The notes under the pieces are model-generated. The model worked only from the letters and a program-made list of their open reading frames with translations. It ran no database searches and was not told the DNA's origin. The position numbers were made by a program, and so were the translations under genes. This document shows positions 18,901 through 31,265 of a stretch of DNA of 62,124 nucleotides, piece by piece. How positions within the stretch are numbered: position 1 is the stretch's first letter; the number at the start of each line of letters is the position of its first letter. Origin of the DNA: a beta proteobacterium AAP51 (GTDB lineage: Bacteria; Pseudomonadota; Gammaproteobacteria; Burkholderiales; Burkholderiaceae_C); the NCBI GenBank assembly GCA_001295905.1, contig LJHT01000040.1:1-62124 (forward strand), read 5' to 3'.

Positions 18901-19671
18901 ATGCGCATCCTCATTGCCAACGACGACGGTTACCTCGCTCCGGGCCTGGCGGCCCTGGTGCAGGCTTGTGAAGGCCTGGGCGACATCACCGTCTTCGCCC
19001 CCGAACAGAACGCCAGCGGCACCAGCAACGCCCTCACGCTGGGCCGGCCGCTGAACATCTTCCAGGCGCGCGGTGCACGTGGCTTCGCCTGCAACGTGGT
19101 CAACGGCACGCCCTCCGACTGCGTGCACGTGGCCTTGACCGGCGTGCTGGGCCACCGCCCCGACCTCGTGCTTTCCGGCATCAACAACGGCGCCAACATG
19201 GGCGACGACACGCTCTATTCCGGCACCGTGGCAGCCGCGATGGAGGGCTACCTCTTCGGTGTGCCGGCCATCGCCTTTTCCCAGGCCGAGAAGGGCTGGG
19301 GCGAGATCGACGCCGCAGCCCGCACGGCGCGCGCCATCGTCGAGCAGGTGCTCGCCCAGGCTTCGCTGCGAGGCCCGCCCTGGCTGCTGAACGTGAACAT
19401 CCCGAACCGTGCCGATGCCGAGCAGCTGCCGCGGGTGGTCACGCGGCTCGGCCGGCGCCATGCCAGCGAGCCCGTGATCCGCCAGATCAACCCGCGCGGC
19501 GAACCCATCTACTGGATAGGCCCGGCCGGCGACGCCCGCGAGGCCGGCGAAGGCACCGACTTCCACGCCGTCGCACAAGGCCAGGTGTCCATCACGCCGC
19601 TGCAGGTGGACCTCACCGACCACGCTGCGCGCGGCACCTGGGCCCAGCGGCTGGGCGCAGGCAGCGCATGA
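18901..19671 (+). CDS. surE: 5'/3'-nucleotidase SurE
   Basis: A 256-residue metal-dependent phosphatase acting on nucleoside monophosphates, linked to stationary-phase survival. The N-terminal metal site NDDGY (Asp8-Asp9) is intact, as are the [10 protein letters not shown] region, the NGTPSDCV loop (residues ~68-75) and the catalytic-site segment [19 protein letters not shown]. It is the first gene of a surE-pcm-nlpD-rlmD run; its stop overlaps the pcm start (ATGA at 19668). Confidence 0.97.
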   Translation: MRILIANDDGYLAPGLAALVQACEGLGDITVFAPEQNASGTSNALTLGRPLNIFQARGARGFACNVVNGTPSDCVHVALTGVLGHRPDLVLSGINNGANMGDDTLYSGTVAAAMEGYLFGVPAIAFSQAEKGWGEIDAAARTARAIVEQVLAQASLRGPPWLLNVNIPNRADAEQLPRVVTRLGRRHASEPVIRQINPRGEPIYWIGPAGDAREAGEGTDFHAVAQGQVSITPLQVDLTDHAARGTWAQRLGAGSA

Positions 19672-20513
19672 CACGGGGCACGCCCCCTGCGCCGCCTGCT
19701 TCGCGCCCGCCGCGTTTCCCTTTGGCGCTGAAGCAGGTCAGCGGCGGGACGCGCGCACCGGTGGGCGAGGTGCTGCGCCCGCAGGCGCCGCTACAGCATG
19801 CCGCCGCCACGGCCGCCCAGCAGGCGGCCGGGCGTCACCAGCCGAGCGGCTTGGGACTGGACTCTGCGGCCGTGCGCCAGCGCATGGTGCAGCGGCTGCA
19901 TGCAGACGGCATCCGGGTCGACGCCGTGCTGCAGGCCTTCGCCACGGTCGAGCGGCACCGCTTCGTCGACACCGCTCTGGCGACGCAGGCCTACGAAGAC
20001 ACCTCGTTGCCCATCGGCCTGTCGCAGACCATCAGCAAGCCTTCGGTGGTGGCGCGCATGCTGGCGCTGCTGTTCGATGGCGCCACGGCGCGCGCGCAGG
20101 GGCATCTGGGGCGGGTGCTGGAGGTCGGCACCGGTTGCGGCTACCAGGCCGCGCTGCTGGCACTGCTGGGGCGCAGCGTCGTGAGCATCGAACGCCTGAA
20201 GGCTTTGCACGACAAGGCGCGCGAGAATCTGGCCGAACACCGCCACGGCGACCTGCGCCTGGTGTACGGCGATGGGCGGCTGGGCCATCCGCCGCGCGCG
20301 CCCTTCGACAGCATCATCGCCGCGGCCGGTGGTGAAGACCTGCCAGCAGCCTGGCTGGAACAACTGGCCATCGGTGGGCGTCTCGTGGCGCCGATGCAAG
20401 ACGCCGCGCGGGGCGGGCAGGGCCTGCTCGTCGTCGACCGCAGGCCCGAAGGCCTGCAGCGGCAGTGGCTCGATGCCGTGCATTTCGTCCCCCTAAAATC
20501 TGGCGCGGCATGA
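19668..20513 (+). CDS. pcm: Protein-L-isoaspartate O-methyltransferase
   Basis: A 281-residue SAM-dependent enzyme that methylates isoaspartyl residues in aged proteins to start their repair. The SAM-binding motif [10 protein letters not shown] lies at ~152-160, after the family segment [15 protein letters not shown] (the Ser of the active-site loop). It is ~70 residues longer than the E. coli enzyme because of a Pro/Arg/Ala-rich N-terminal extension. A later in-frame start near residue 73 would give the usual length, so the true N-terminus is uncertain. ATGA overlaps link it to surE upstream and nlpD downstream. Confidence 0.94.
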   Translation: MTRGTPPAPPASRPPRFPLALKQVSGGTRAPVGEVLRPQAPLQHAAATAAQQAAGRHQPSGLGLDSAAVRQRMVQRLHADGIRVDAVLQAFATVERHRFVDTALATQAYEDTSLPIGLSQTISKPSVVARMLALLFDGATARAQGHLGRVLEVGTGCGYQAALLALLGRSVVSIERLKALHDKARENLAEHRHGDLRLVYGDGRLGHPPRAPFDSIIAAAGGEDLPAAWLEQLAIGGRLVAPMQDAARGGQGLLVVDRRPEGLQRQWLDAVHFVPLKSGAA

Positions 20514-21493
20514 AGCAGAACCCCAACGACACCCGCTTTTCCGAACATCGGCTGGCCCGCCTGCTCTTGAGTGCCTGTGTGCTCACGCTGGTGGCTTGTG
20601 CCTCGCCGGGCCACCGTGCACCCGTGGAAGACCGCAAGGCCGGCAGCACCCCCCGGCCCGCGGCCACCACGCCAGCTGCCGAGACCTCGACCCCGGCCCC
20701 ACTCGCAGTGGAAACCGTCGCCACCCGGCCACCGCCTGGCATCGAAAACGCCGGGAAGCCGGGCTACTACACCGTCAAACCGGGCGACACGCTGATCCGT
20801 GTGGGCCTGGAAAACGGCCAGAACTGGCGCGACATCGCACGATGGAACGGGCTGGACAACCCCAACGTCATCGAAACCGGCCAGGTGCTGCGCGTGGTGC
20901 CGCCCGTGGCCGACGCCACCGCCGTGGTGGCTCGGCCCGTGGCGCCTGCCGGCCGCGTGGAGAACCGCCCGCTGGACGGCACTGCAAGTGCCGCCACGCC
21001 GGCCTCGGGGGCTGGCGTGGTCGCTGCGCCTGGGGCCGCACCCGCCCCCGGCACGGTGGCGGCCGGTGCCGTGACACCAGCGCCCACCCCGGCCGCACCG
21101 CCTGCCGGCGCGCGCGACCCCGAAGGCGAACCCGCCTGGATGTGGCCCGCCGCGGGCCCCGTGGCCACCAGCTTTGACGAGGTGAAGAGCAAGGGCCTGG
21201 CCATCACCGGCAAGGCCGGTGACCCGGTGGTGGCTGCCGCCGATGGCCGCGTGGTGTATGCCGGTGCGGGCCTGCGCGGTTACGGCAACCTCGTCATCGT
21301 GAAGCACAACGCCACCTACCTGACGGCCTACGCTCACAACCAGACCCTGCTGGTCAAGGAAGACCAGGCCGTGCGCCGTGGCCAGAAGATCGCCGAAATG
21401 GGCAGCACCGACGCCGACCGGGTGCAACTGCACTTCGAGATCCGGCGCCAGGGCCGGCCGGTGGACCCGGCGCGCCTGTTGCCGCCACGTTGA
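20510..21493 (+). CDS. nlpD: NlpD-type LysM/M23 lipoprotein, amidase activator
   Basis: A 327-residue envelope lipoprotein with lipobox LVAC (Cys30), a LysM peptidoglycan-binding domain (~85-128, YYTVKPGDTLIRVGLENGQ), a long Pro/Ala/Gly linker and a C-terminal M23/LytM domain (~215-325). The zinc-peptidase ligands are not preserved: the first His motif is absent and only QLHFEIR remains of the HxH. It should therefore be an enzymatically inactive LytM factor that switches on a cell-division amidase, as NlpD does in E. coli. The start overlaps the pcm stop. A TAAAAT -10-like hexamer at 20494-20499, inside pcm, gives it a possible separate promoter with an almost absent leader. Confidence 0.93.
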   Translation: MKQNPNDTRFSEHRLARLLLSACVLTLVACASPGHRAPVEDRKAGSTPRPAATTPAAETSTPAPLAVETVATRPPPGIENAGKPGYYTVKPGDTLIRVGLENGQNWRDIARWNGLDNPNVIETGQVLRVVPPVADATAVVARPVAPAGRVENRPLDGTASAATPASGAGVVAAPGAAPAPGTVAAGAVTPAPTPAAPPAGARDPEGEPAWMWPAAGPVATSFDEVKSKGLAITGKAGDPVVAAADGRVVYAGAGLRGYGNLVIVKHNATYLTAYAHNQTLLVKEDQAVRRGQKIAEMGSTDADRVQLHFEIRRQGRPVDPARLLPPR

Positions 21494-21511
21494 GCAGGCT
21501 GCACGCATCGC

Positions 21512-22897
21512 ATGACCAGCGGTTTTGACTGGCTCGAGGTCGAGTCGCTCGACCTCGAGGCGCAGGGCATCGCCCACCGCCCTGTGCCTGCGGAGCAGGC
21601 GGACGACGCGGGCGCCGGCAAGGTGGTGTTCATCGAAGGCGCCTTGCCCGGTGAACGCGTGCAGGTGCAGATTGCGCGCAAGAAGAACAACTGGGAGCAG
21701 GGCACGATGTCGGCCCTGGGCCGCGAGAGTGCCCAGCGCGTGCGCCCCGGCTGCCCGCACTTCGGATTGCATGCGGGCGCCTGCGGCGGCTGCAAGATGC
21801 AGCACCTGCACCCTGCTGCGCAGGTGGCGGTGAAGCAGCGCGTGCTGGAAGACAACCTCTGGCACCTGGCCAAGGTGAAGCCCGAGCGGGTGCTGAGGCC
21901 CATCGAAGGCCCGGCCTGGGGCTACCGCGACCGCGCGCGGCTCTCGGTGCGCTACGTGCACAAGAAGGGCACGGTGCTCATCGGCTTCCACGAACGCAAG
22001 TCTCGCTACGTTGCCGACATGCAGGTCTGCCCTGTGCTGCCGCCCAAGGTGAGCGCGATGCTGATGCCGCTGCGGGCCTTGATCGGCAGCATGGAGCTGC
22101 GCGAGCAGATGCCGCAGATCGAACTCGCCGCTGGCGACGGCCCCGACGGCCCGGTCACCGCGCTGGTGCTTCGCAACCTGGCGCCCCTGACACCGGGTGA
22201 CGCCCAGCGCCTGCGCGACTTCGCCGCCTTGCATGAGGTGCAGTGGTGGCTGCAGCCCAAGGGCCCGGACACCGTGCACCTGCTGGACGAAGGCGGCCCG
22301 GTGCTGAGCTACCGGTTGCTCGAATACGGCATCACCATGCCCTTCAAGCCCACCGACTTCACACAGGTGAACCCGCACATCAACCGTGTGCTGGTCGACC
22401 GTGCCCTGAAGCTGCTGGACGTGCAGCCGGGCGATGAAGTGATCGACTGGTTCTGCGGCCTGGGCAACTTCACGCTGCCGTTGGCCACGAAGGCGGCGCA
22501 GGTGCTGGGCATCGAGGGCAGCGAAACCCTGGTGGCCCGCGCGCGTACCAACGCCCGGCTCAACGGCCTGCAGGCCCGCACGCGCTTCGAGGCGCGCAAT
22601 CTGTTCGAGCTGACGGCCGCCGACCTGCGCGCGCTGGCTGCAGCGCAGCGCTGGTTGATCGACCCGCCGCGGGAAGGCGCGTTTGCGCTGGCCAAAGCCG
22701 TGGCTGAGCTGCACGCGGAAGGCGGCTTTGCGCTGCCGAAACGCATCGTCTACGTGAGCTGCAACCCGGCCACGCTGGCGCGCGATGCCGGCTTGCTGGT
22801 GCACCAAGGCGGCTACCGCTGCAGCCTGGCGGGCGTGGTGAACATGTTCCCGCACACGGCGCACGTCGAGAGCATGGCGGTCTTCGACCGCGCATGA
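21512..22897 (+). CDS. rlmD: 23S rRNA (uracil(1939)-C5)-methyltransferase
   Basis: A 461-residue SAM-dependent RNA methyltransferase of the RlmD/TrmA family. An N-terminal TRAM-like domain (~1-75) is followed by the iron-sulfur Cys cluster ([19 protein letters not shown] around 86-104, with the fourth Cys in MQVCPVLPP). The Rossmann domain contains [14 protein letters not shown], the base-flipping motif DPPREG and the catalytic Cys in [13 protein letters not shown]. It begins 18 bases after nlpD. In many beta- and gammaproteobacteria rpoS follows nlpD; here rlmD follows directly. Confidence 0.96.
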   Translation: MTSGFDWLEVESLDLEAQGIAHRPVPAEQADDAGAGKVVFIEGALPGERVQVQIARKKNNWEQGTMSALGRESAQRVRPGCPHFGLHAGACGGCKMQHLHPAAQVAVKQRVLEDNLWHLAKVKPERVLRPIEGPAWGYRDRARLSVRYVHKKGTVLIGFHERKSRYVADMQVCPVLPPKVSAMLMPLRALIGSMELREQMPQIELAAGDGPDGPVTALVLRNLAPLTPGDAQRLRDFAALHEVQWWLQPKGPDTVHLLDEGGPVLSYRLLEYGITMPFKPTDFTQVNPHINRVLVDRALKLLDVQPGDEVIDWFCGLGNFTLPLATKAAQVLGIEGSETLVARARTNARLNGLQARTRFEARNLFELTAADLRALAAAQRWLIDPPREGAFALAKAVAELHAEGGFALPKRIVYVSCNPATLARDAGLLVHQGGYRCSLAGVVNMFPHTAHVESMAVFDRA

Positions 22898-22918
22898 AAA
22901 AGGGCCCCGAGGGGCCCT
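22896..22918 (-). terminator. Intrinsic terminator, minus strand (for the convergent Bax-inhibitor-like gene)
   Basis: An 18-base dyad AGGGCCCC/GGGGCCCT with a two-base centre. Read on the minus strand it is followed by five T residues, the classical terminator form. On the plus strand no T-run follows, but the hairpin could still protect the rlmD 3' end. The T-tract overlaps the rlmD stop. Confidence 0.75.
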
Positions 22919-22964
22919 AGAGCAATCGACCAAGCAGCCGCCGCGGAAGCGGCTCAGCCGGGCC

Positions 22965-23014
22965 GCTGGCGTCGCCCCCTTGAGGGGGAGCGCCGCCAGG
23001 CGCTTCGGGGGTGG
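22965..23014. repeat. REP-like GC-rich intergenic palindromic element
   Basis: A 50-base element with internal symmetry: CCCCCTTGAGGGGG forms a tight hairpin and is flanked by GGCG and CGCC arms, ending in CTTCGGGGGTGG. From memory this resembles a short intergenic repeat common in Burkholderiales genomes. Only one copy occurs in this window, so repetition cannot be demonstrated here. It sits just downstream of the Bax-inhibitor-like gene. Confidence 0.5.
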
Positions 23015-23020
23015 TTGGAT

Positions 23021-23716
23021 TTACTCGCGATCGCCGCCGAAGATGCCCAGCATGGCCAGCAGGTTGCTGAACACGTTGTACAGGCTCAGGTAGACGCCCA
23101 GCGTGGCGCTGATGTAGTTCGTCTCTTCGCCATCCTGCACGCGCTTCAGGTCGTACAGGATGAAGAACGAGAAGATGCCAATGGCCAGCATCGACAGCGT
23201 GATCATCAGCGCGCTGCTCTGGATGAAGATGTTGGCAATGCCCGCCACCAGCAGCAGGATGACGCCGATGAACATGAACTTGCCCATCTGCGACAGGTCG
23301 CGCTTGATCACCGTGCTCAGGCTGGCCATGCCCAGGAAGACCGCGCCCGTGCCGGCGAAGGCCGTCATGATCAGGCTGGCGCCGTTGTTCAGGCCCAGCA
23401 CCGCGCCCACCAGGCGAGACAGCATCAGGCCCATGAAGAAGGTGAAGGCCAGCAGGATGGGCACGCCGGCGGCCGAGTTCTTGAACTTCTCGATCGCGAA
23501 CATGAAACCGAAGGCGCCAGCCAGGAACAGGATGGTGCTCATGCCCATGCCCAGGCCGCGCATCATGCCGGTCTGCACACCCACCCAGGCGCCCAGCACG
23601 GTGGGCACCATCGACAAGGCCAGCAGCCAGTAGGTATTGCGCAGCACACGGTTGCGCTGCGCGACCAGCGCGCCGTCACCGGCAACGCCAGGATAGTTCT
23701 GCACGCTTTGATTCAT
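23021..23716 (-). CDS. Bax inhibitor-1/YccA family membrane protein
   Basis: A 231-residue inner-membrane protein with seven hydrophobic segments after a short polar N-terminus. The family pattern is visible: NTYWLLALSMVPTVLGAWVG in the first helix and SFFILYDLKRVQDGEE before the last, followed by TNYISATLGVYLSLYNVF. In E. coli the relative YccA modulates FtsH proteolysis, and ftsH is encoded 8 kb away in this window. Start ATG 23716 has CCGGAGG upstream. A -10 hexamer lies at 23767-23772 and a minus-strand terminator lies downstream. Confidence 0.94.
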   Translation of the reverse strand: MNQSVQNYPGVAGDGALVAQRNRVLRNTYWLLALSMVPTVLGAWVGVQTGMMRGLGMGMSTILFLAGAFGFMFAIEKFKNSAAGVPILLAFTFFMGLMLSRLVGAVLGLNNGASLIMTAFAGTGAVFLGMASLSTVIKRDLSQMGKFMFIGVILLLVAGIANIFIQSSALMITLSMLAIGIFSFFILYDLKRVQDGEETNYISATLGVYLSLYNVFSNLLAMLGIFGGDRE

Positions 23717-23766
23717 GAAACAACCTCCGGGGGATGAATGAGGCGCCTATGTTTGACGCACGCGCG

Positions 23767-23772
23767 ATTCTA
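23767..23772 (-). promoter_or_regulatory. -10 element of the Bax inhibitor-1-like gene
   Basis: TAGAAT on the minus strand, about 50 bases before the start codon, leaving a ~44-base leader that contains the Shine-Dalgarno. No good -35 box is evident. Confidence 0.45.
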
Positions 23773-23849
23773 TGGGGCTGGGGTGAACCCGGGCATGCCC
23801 CTAGGCGCGAAGACGTCTTCCAGCGAACGCGCGGCGTTATCGTCACGGG

Positions 23850-24257
23850 ATGAAAACCAAACCTGTCCTGACCATCGACGACGTGCGTGCCATCGCCGCC
23901 GCCGCTGAAGCCGAAGCCAACAAGAACCAGTGGGCCGTGACCCTGGCCGTGGTGGACGATGGCGGCCATCTGCTGTGGCTGCAGCGCCTGGATGGCGCCG
24001 CGCCCATCTCCGCCGAAATCGCGCCTGCCAAGGCGCGCACCTCGGCGCTGGGCCGGCGCGAGAGCAAGATCTACGAAGACATGATCAACGGCGGCCGCGT
24101 CTCCTTCCTCAGCGCGCCCGTGCTGCAGGGCATGCTGGAGGGCGGGGTGCCCATCATCGTGGACGGCCAGGTGGTGGGCGCCGTGGGCGTGAGCGGCGTG
24201 AAATCGACCGAAGACGCGCAGATCGCCCGCGCAGGCATTGCGGCACTCGGCCTGTAG
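23850..24257 (+). CDS. GlcG/HbpS family protein (DUF336)
   Basis: A 135-residue small single-domain protein of the GlcG/HbpS family. The pattern is characteristic: AVVDDGGHLLWLQRLDGA, then PISAEIAPAKARTSA with the conserved Lys-Ala-Arg-Thr, then GGVPIIVDGQVVGAVGVSG and a C-terminal EDAQIARAG helix. Relatives include an actinobacterial heme-binding protein and a glycolate-operon protein of unclear role. It sits alone, divergent from the Bax-inhibitor-like gene and 169 bases before carA, so context does not help. No signal peptide is seen. Confidence 0.92.
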   Translation: MKTKPVLTIDDVRAIAAAAEAEANKNQWAVTLAVVDDGGHLLWLQRLDGAAPISAEIAPAKARTSALGRRESKIYEDMINGGRVSFLSAPVLQGMLEGGVPIIVDGQVVGAVGVSGVKSTEDAQIARAGIAALGL

Positions 24258-24314
24258 CGTGGCGGTGGAGCCGGCGGACAGCGCCTGAATCGCGGGCGGG
24301 GGTGCCTGGGCCGC

Positions 24315-24320
24315 TATACT
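24315..24320 (+). promoter_or_regulatory. Candidate -10 element for carA
   Basis: TATACT matches the -10 consensus in five of six positions, about 110 bases before carA. The corresponding -35 position is GC-only and matches poorly. The leader between it and carA may hold regulatory structure, but I could not define an attenuator. Confidence 0.4.
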
Positions 24321-24426
24321 CCGGCGGTTTACCCGCCAACAACGCAGCCCTAGCGAAACTCCGCCGTCGGTTTCCCCTCGGACCCCTCCAGATGCTCGCC
24401 AACACGGGCTGAAGCTAGGGCGCTGG

Positions 24427-28908
<4,482 letters not shown>

Positions 28909-28925
28909 ACTTGCGTCCACGCCGT

Positions 28926-28962
28926 CCGCCGCAGGCGCCCCACCCGGGGCCCCCTGCGGCGG
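28926..28962 (+). terminator. Strong hairpin between carB and greA
   Basis: Perfect 10-base arms CCGCCGCAGG/CCTGCGGCGG enclose a further GC-rich inner region. Only a broken T-run (ACTTTTG) follows, so it could act as a partial terminator for carAB read-through or as leader structure of greA. GreA expression in E. coli is controlled by leader attenuation, which makes the latter plausible. Confidence 0.55.
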
Positions 28963-28994
28963 ATTCACTTTTGCCCCACTGTGCAGATGCCCTC

Positions 28995-29471
28995 ATGGTC
29001 ACCATTCCCCTCACGCGTCGCGGCGCCGAACTGCTGAAGAGCGAATTGCACCGGCTCAAGTCGGTGGAGCGGCATGCCGTGATCCAGGCCATCAGCGAAG
29101 CGCGCGCGCAGGGCGACCTGTCGGAAAACGCCGAGTACGACGCCGCCAAGGACAAGCAAGGCTTCATCGAAGGCCGCATCAAGGAACTGGAATCGAAGCT
29201 GGCGGCCGCGCAGATCATCGACCCCGCCGCGCTGGACGCAGGCGGCAAGGTGGTCTTCGGCACCACGGTCGACCTGGAAGACGAGGACAGCGGCGCCAAG
29301 GTCACCTACCAGATCGTCGGTGACGACGAAGCCGACCTGAAGCAGGGCCTGATCTCCATCAGCAGCCCGATCGCCCGCGCCTTGATCGGCAAGGAAGCCG
29401 GCGACGTGGCCGAGGTGCAGGCCCCCGGTGGCTTGCGGCGCTGGGAAATCGTGGAAGTGCGCTACGTCTGA
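28995..29471 (+). CDS. greA: Transcription elongation factor GreA
   Basis: A 158-residue factor that enters the RNA polymerase secondary channel and stimulates cleavage of backtracked RNA. The N-terminal coiled coil carries the acidic tip in [17 protein letters not shown] (Asp-Leu-Ser-Glu-Asn, ~residues 41-45), followed by the C-terminal FKBP-like domain with [12 protein letters not shown] and the ending of [14 protein letters not shown] type. Start ATG 28995 gives the standard length; the open frame upstream has no coding character. Its stop overlaps the start of the DUF4149 gene. Confidence 0.97.
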   Translation: MVTIPLTRRGAELLKSELHRLKSVERHAVIQAISEARAQGDLSENAEYDAAKDKQGFIEGRIKELESKLAAAQIIDPAALDAGGKVVFGTTVDLEDEDSGAKVTYQIVGDDEADLKQGLISISSPIARALIGKEAGDVAEVQAPGGLRRWEIVEVRYV

Positions 29472-29950
29472 TGCCGGCCATGCTGGAACTCGCACGGCGC
29501 CTGCTGCCCGGCCTGTGGGCGGGCTGGCTCTTGTGCGTGGCGCTGCTGGCCACACCGGCCGTGTTTGCCCAGCTCAGCGGCGCCGAGGCAGGCCGCATGG
29601 TGGGCCGCATGCTGGCGCAAGAGGCCTACACCAGCCTGGTGCTGGGCGTGATGGTGCTGCTGCTGGAACGCCTGGCAGCGCGGCGCGGCGCGCAGGCGGG
29701 AGCAGGGCCGCAGATCACGGTGGGCGTGATGCTGGCCCTGGGCACGCTGTTCTGCACCGTGGCCGGCTACTTCGCCATCCAGCCCATGATGCCGGCGGCG
29801 CGGGCCGGGCAGGGTGCCTTCAGCTTCGGCCAGCTGCACGCGGCCAGCGCGGCGTTCTACGTCATCAAGACGCTGCTGGTACTGGCACTGGCCTGGCGGG
29901 CAGCCCGACCGCCCGTGACCAAGCCTACTGTGCCTGCGCCTTCTTCTTGA
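29471..29950 (+). CDS. DUF4149 domain-containing inner-membrane protein
   Basis: A 159-residue protein of unknown function with four hydrophobic segments (about 11-33, 52-67, 80-102 and 130-147). Pattern features of DUF4149 are visible: LWAGWLLCVALLATPAVFA, then AGRMVGRMLAQEAY, a central helix, and FGQLHAASAAFYVIKTL. The ATG shares its first base with the greA stop. The last 26 bases overlap the 3' end of yhbY on the opposite strand. Confidence 0.82.
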   Translation: MPAMLELARRLLPGLWAGWLLCVALLATPAVFAQLSGAEAGRMVGRMLAQEAYTSLVLGVMVLLLERLAARRGAQAGAGPQITVGVMLALGTLFCTVAGYFAIQPMMPAARAGQGAFSFGQLHAASAAFYVIKTLLVLALAWRAARPPVTKPTVPAPSS

Positions 29951-30401
29951 TGCTGGTCACGCGCTTCTTGACGCGCTTGATGCTGCCGCCGGCGGTGACA
30001 CGTTCGTTGCCGAAGACCTTCACCGTCTTCACGGTGGCGCGGTGATTGCCGCTTTTCGAGAAGCTCACCAGCTTCACCAGGCGCGGCCCGGGCTGGCGGT
30101 CGTCCCGGGGCGTGCTTTCCTTCGGTGGCACCGGGCGCCACAGCACCAGCAGCTTGCCGATGTGCTGGATGGGCGCGGCATCCAGCTTGTCGGCCAGCGT
30201 GGCCAGCATGGCCTCGCGGGCAGCGCGGTCGTCGGAGAACACGCGCACCTTGATCAGCCCGTGGGCGTTCAGGGCGGCGTTCACTTCCTTTTCGACGGCA
30301 GGCGTGAGCCCGTCGCCACCGATCATGACGACCGGGTCCAGGTGATGGGCTTCGGAGCGGTGCTCCTTGCGTTGGGCGGGGGAGAGCTGGATGGCGGGCA
30401 T
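29925..30401 (-). CDS. yhbY: YhbY/CRS1-type RNA-binding protein
   Basis: A 158-residue protein whose first ~97 residues are a CRM domain: [18 protein letters not shown], the GxxG-type loop [11 protein letters not shown], and the closing [14 protein letters not shown] proteins associate with pre-50S ribosomal particles. The C-terminal ~60 residues are a basic Lys/Arg/Val tail absent from E. coli YhbY and may add RNA affinity. It is divergent from rlmE, another large-subunit maturation gene, with only 20 bases between the two start codons. A GATAAT -10 sits six bases before its ATG. Confidence 0.93.
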   Translation of the reverse strand: MPAIQLSPAQRKEHRSEAHHLDPVVMIGGDGLTPAVEKEVNAALNAHGLIKVRVFSDDRAAREAMLATLADKLDAAPIQHIGKLLVLWRPVPPKESTPRDDRQPGPRLVKLVSFSKSGNHRATVKTVKVFGNERVTAGGSIKRVKKRVTSIKKKAQAQ

Positions 30402-30406
30402 GGGCC

Positions 30407-30413
30407 TATTATC
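30407..30413. promoter_or_regulatory. Overlapping divergent -10 elements of yhbY and rlmE
   Basis: On the minus strand GATAAT (30413-30408) stands six bases before the yhbY ATG. On the plus strand TATTAT (30407-30412) stands nine bases before the rlmE ATG. The two hexamers share nearly the same base pairs, so polymerase can serve only one direction at a time, and both messages should be almost or fully leaderless. Confidence 0.55.
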
Positions 30414-30421
30414 GAACGCGA

Positions 30422-31081
30422 ATGAAGATCGACAGCAAGAGCAAGAAGATCAACAAGGCGTGGCTCAACGACCACGTCAACGACCCCTACGTGAAGCTGG
30501 CCCAGCGCGAGGGTTACCGTGCCCGCGCTGCCTACAAGCTGAAGGAAATCGACGAAACCCTCAAGCTCATCCGCCCCGGGCAGGTGGTGGTCGATCTCGG
30601 TGCAGCCCCCGGAGCCTGGAGCCAGTACCTGCGGCGCCGCTTCGCGCCCTCGGGCGCTGCAGTGGGTGAACTGCACGGCACCCTGATCGCGCTGGACCTG
30701 CTGGATTTCGAACCCATCGAGGGCGTGCACTTCATCCAGGGCGACTTCCGCGAGGAAGCCGTCGCCCAGCAACTGCGCGATGCACTCGGCGGCCGGCCGG
30801 TGGACGTGGTGGTGTCCGACATGGCGCCCAACCTCTCGGGCATCGAAGCCACCGACGCAGCGCGCATCGAACACCTGGTGGAACTGGCCGTCGATTTCGC
30901 CGTCCACCACCTGCGGCCTGAAGGCGCGCTGGTCTGCAAGTGTTTCCACGGCAGCGGCTACAACACCCTGGTGGCCCTCTTCCGGCAGACCTTCAGGGCC
31001 GTGAAGGCCCTCAAGCCCAAGGCTTCGCGCGACAAGTCGGCAGAAACCTTTCTGGTCGGCGTGGGACTGAAAGCCCGCTAA
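30422..31081 (+). CDS. rlmE: 23S rRNA (uridine(2552)-2'-O)-methyltransferase
   Basis: A 219-residue SAM-dependent methyltransferase (FtsJ/RrmJ) acting on the A loop of 23S rRNA late in 50S assembly. Motifs: YKLKEIDE, the SAM motif [15 protein letters not shown] (~56-70), the catalytic Asp in [11 protein letters not shown] (~125-135), the catalytic Lys in [10 protein letters not shown], and a final Lys/Glu region [16 protein letters not shown]. Followed by ftsH as in many proteobacteria. Confidence 0.97.
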   Translation: MKIDSKSKKINKAWLNDHVNDPYVKLAQREGYRARAAYKLKEIDETLKLIRPGQVVVDLGAAPGAWSQYLRRRFAPSGAAVGELHGTLIALDLLDFEPIEGVHFIQGDFREEAVAQQLRDALGGRPVDVVVSDMAPNLSGIEATDAARIEHLVELAVDFAVHHLRPEGALVCKCFHGSGYNTLVALFRQTFRAVKALKPKASRDKSAETFLVGVGLKAR

Positions 31082-31175
31082 TCTGCTGCCGAACGTTTCG
31101 CAAAGATGTTCCATCCGTGCAACTGACCCCGTTTTCCACCTCGCTTCACATCACCTTGACAGCAGCCTGCCACCA

Positions 31176-31203
31176 CTTGACTACCCTAGAATCAACCCCA
31201 ACT
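31176..31203 (+). promoter_or_regulatory. Candidate heat-shock (sigma-32 type) promoter of ftsH
   Basis: CTTGACT at 31176-31182 and CCCCAACT at 31196-31203 are separated by 13 bases, resembling the sigma-32 pattern CTTGAA-N13-15-CCCCATNT. The start of transcription would lie about 50 bases before ftsH. FtsH is a heat-shock gene in E. coli. Two sigma-70-like hexamers nearby (TTGACA 31156-31161, TAGAAT 31187-31192) are 25 bases apart, too far for a normal promoter. Confidence 0.4.
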
Positions 31204-31265
31204 ACCGTGGAATCCGGCGTGTCGAGTCCGACGCTCCGTGCCGCTGAACTGGAAAAGGAGCCGCG

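Noticed and set aside
19668..19880. The long N-terminal extension of Pcm as a separate small gene
   Set aside because: It is continuous with Pcm in frame, has no stop or second start with a ribosome site, and overlaps surE by ATGA as expected for the operon.
31156..31192. TTGACA and TAGAAT before ftsH as a sigma-70 promoter
   Set aside because: The spacer is 25 bases, well beyond the 16-18 that works; the sigma-32-like pair fits better.
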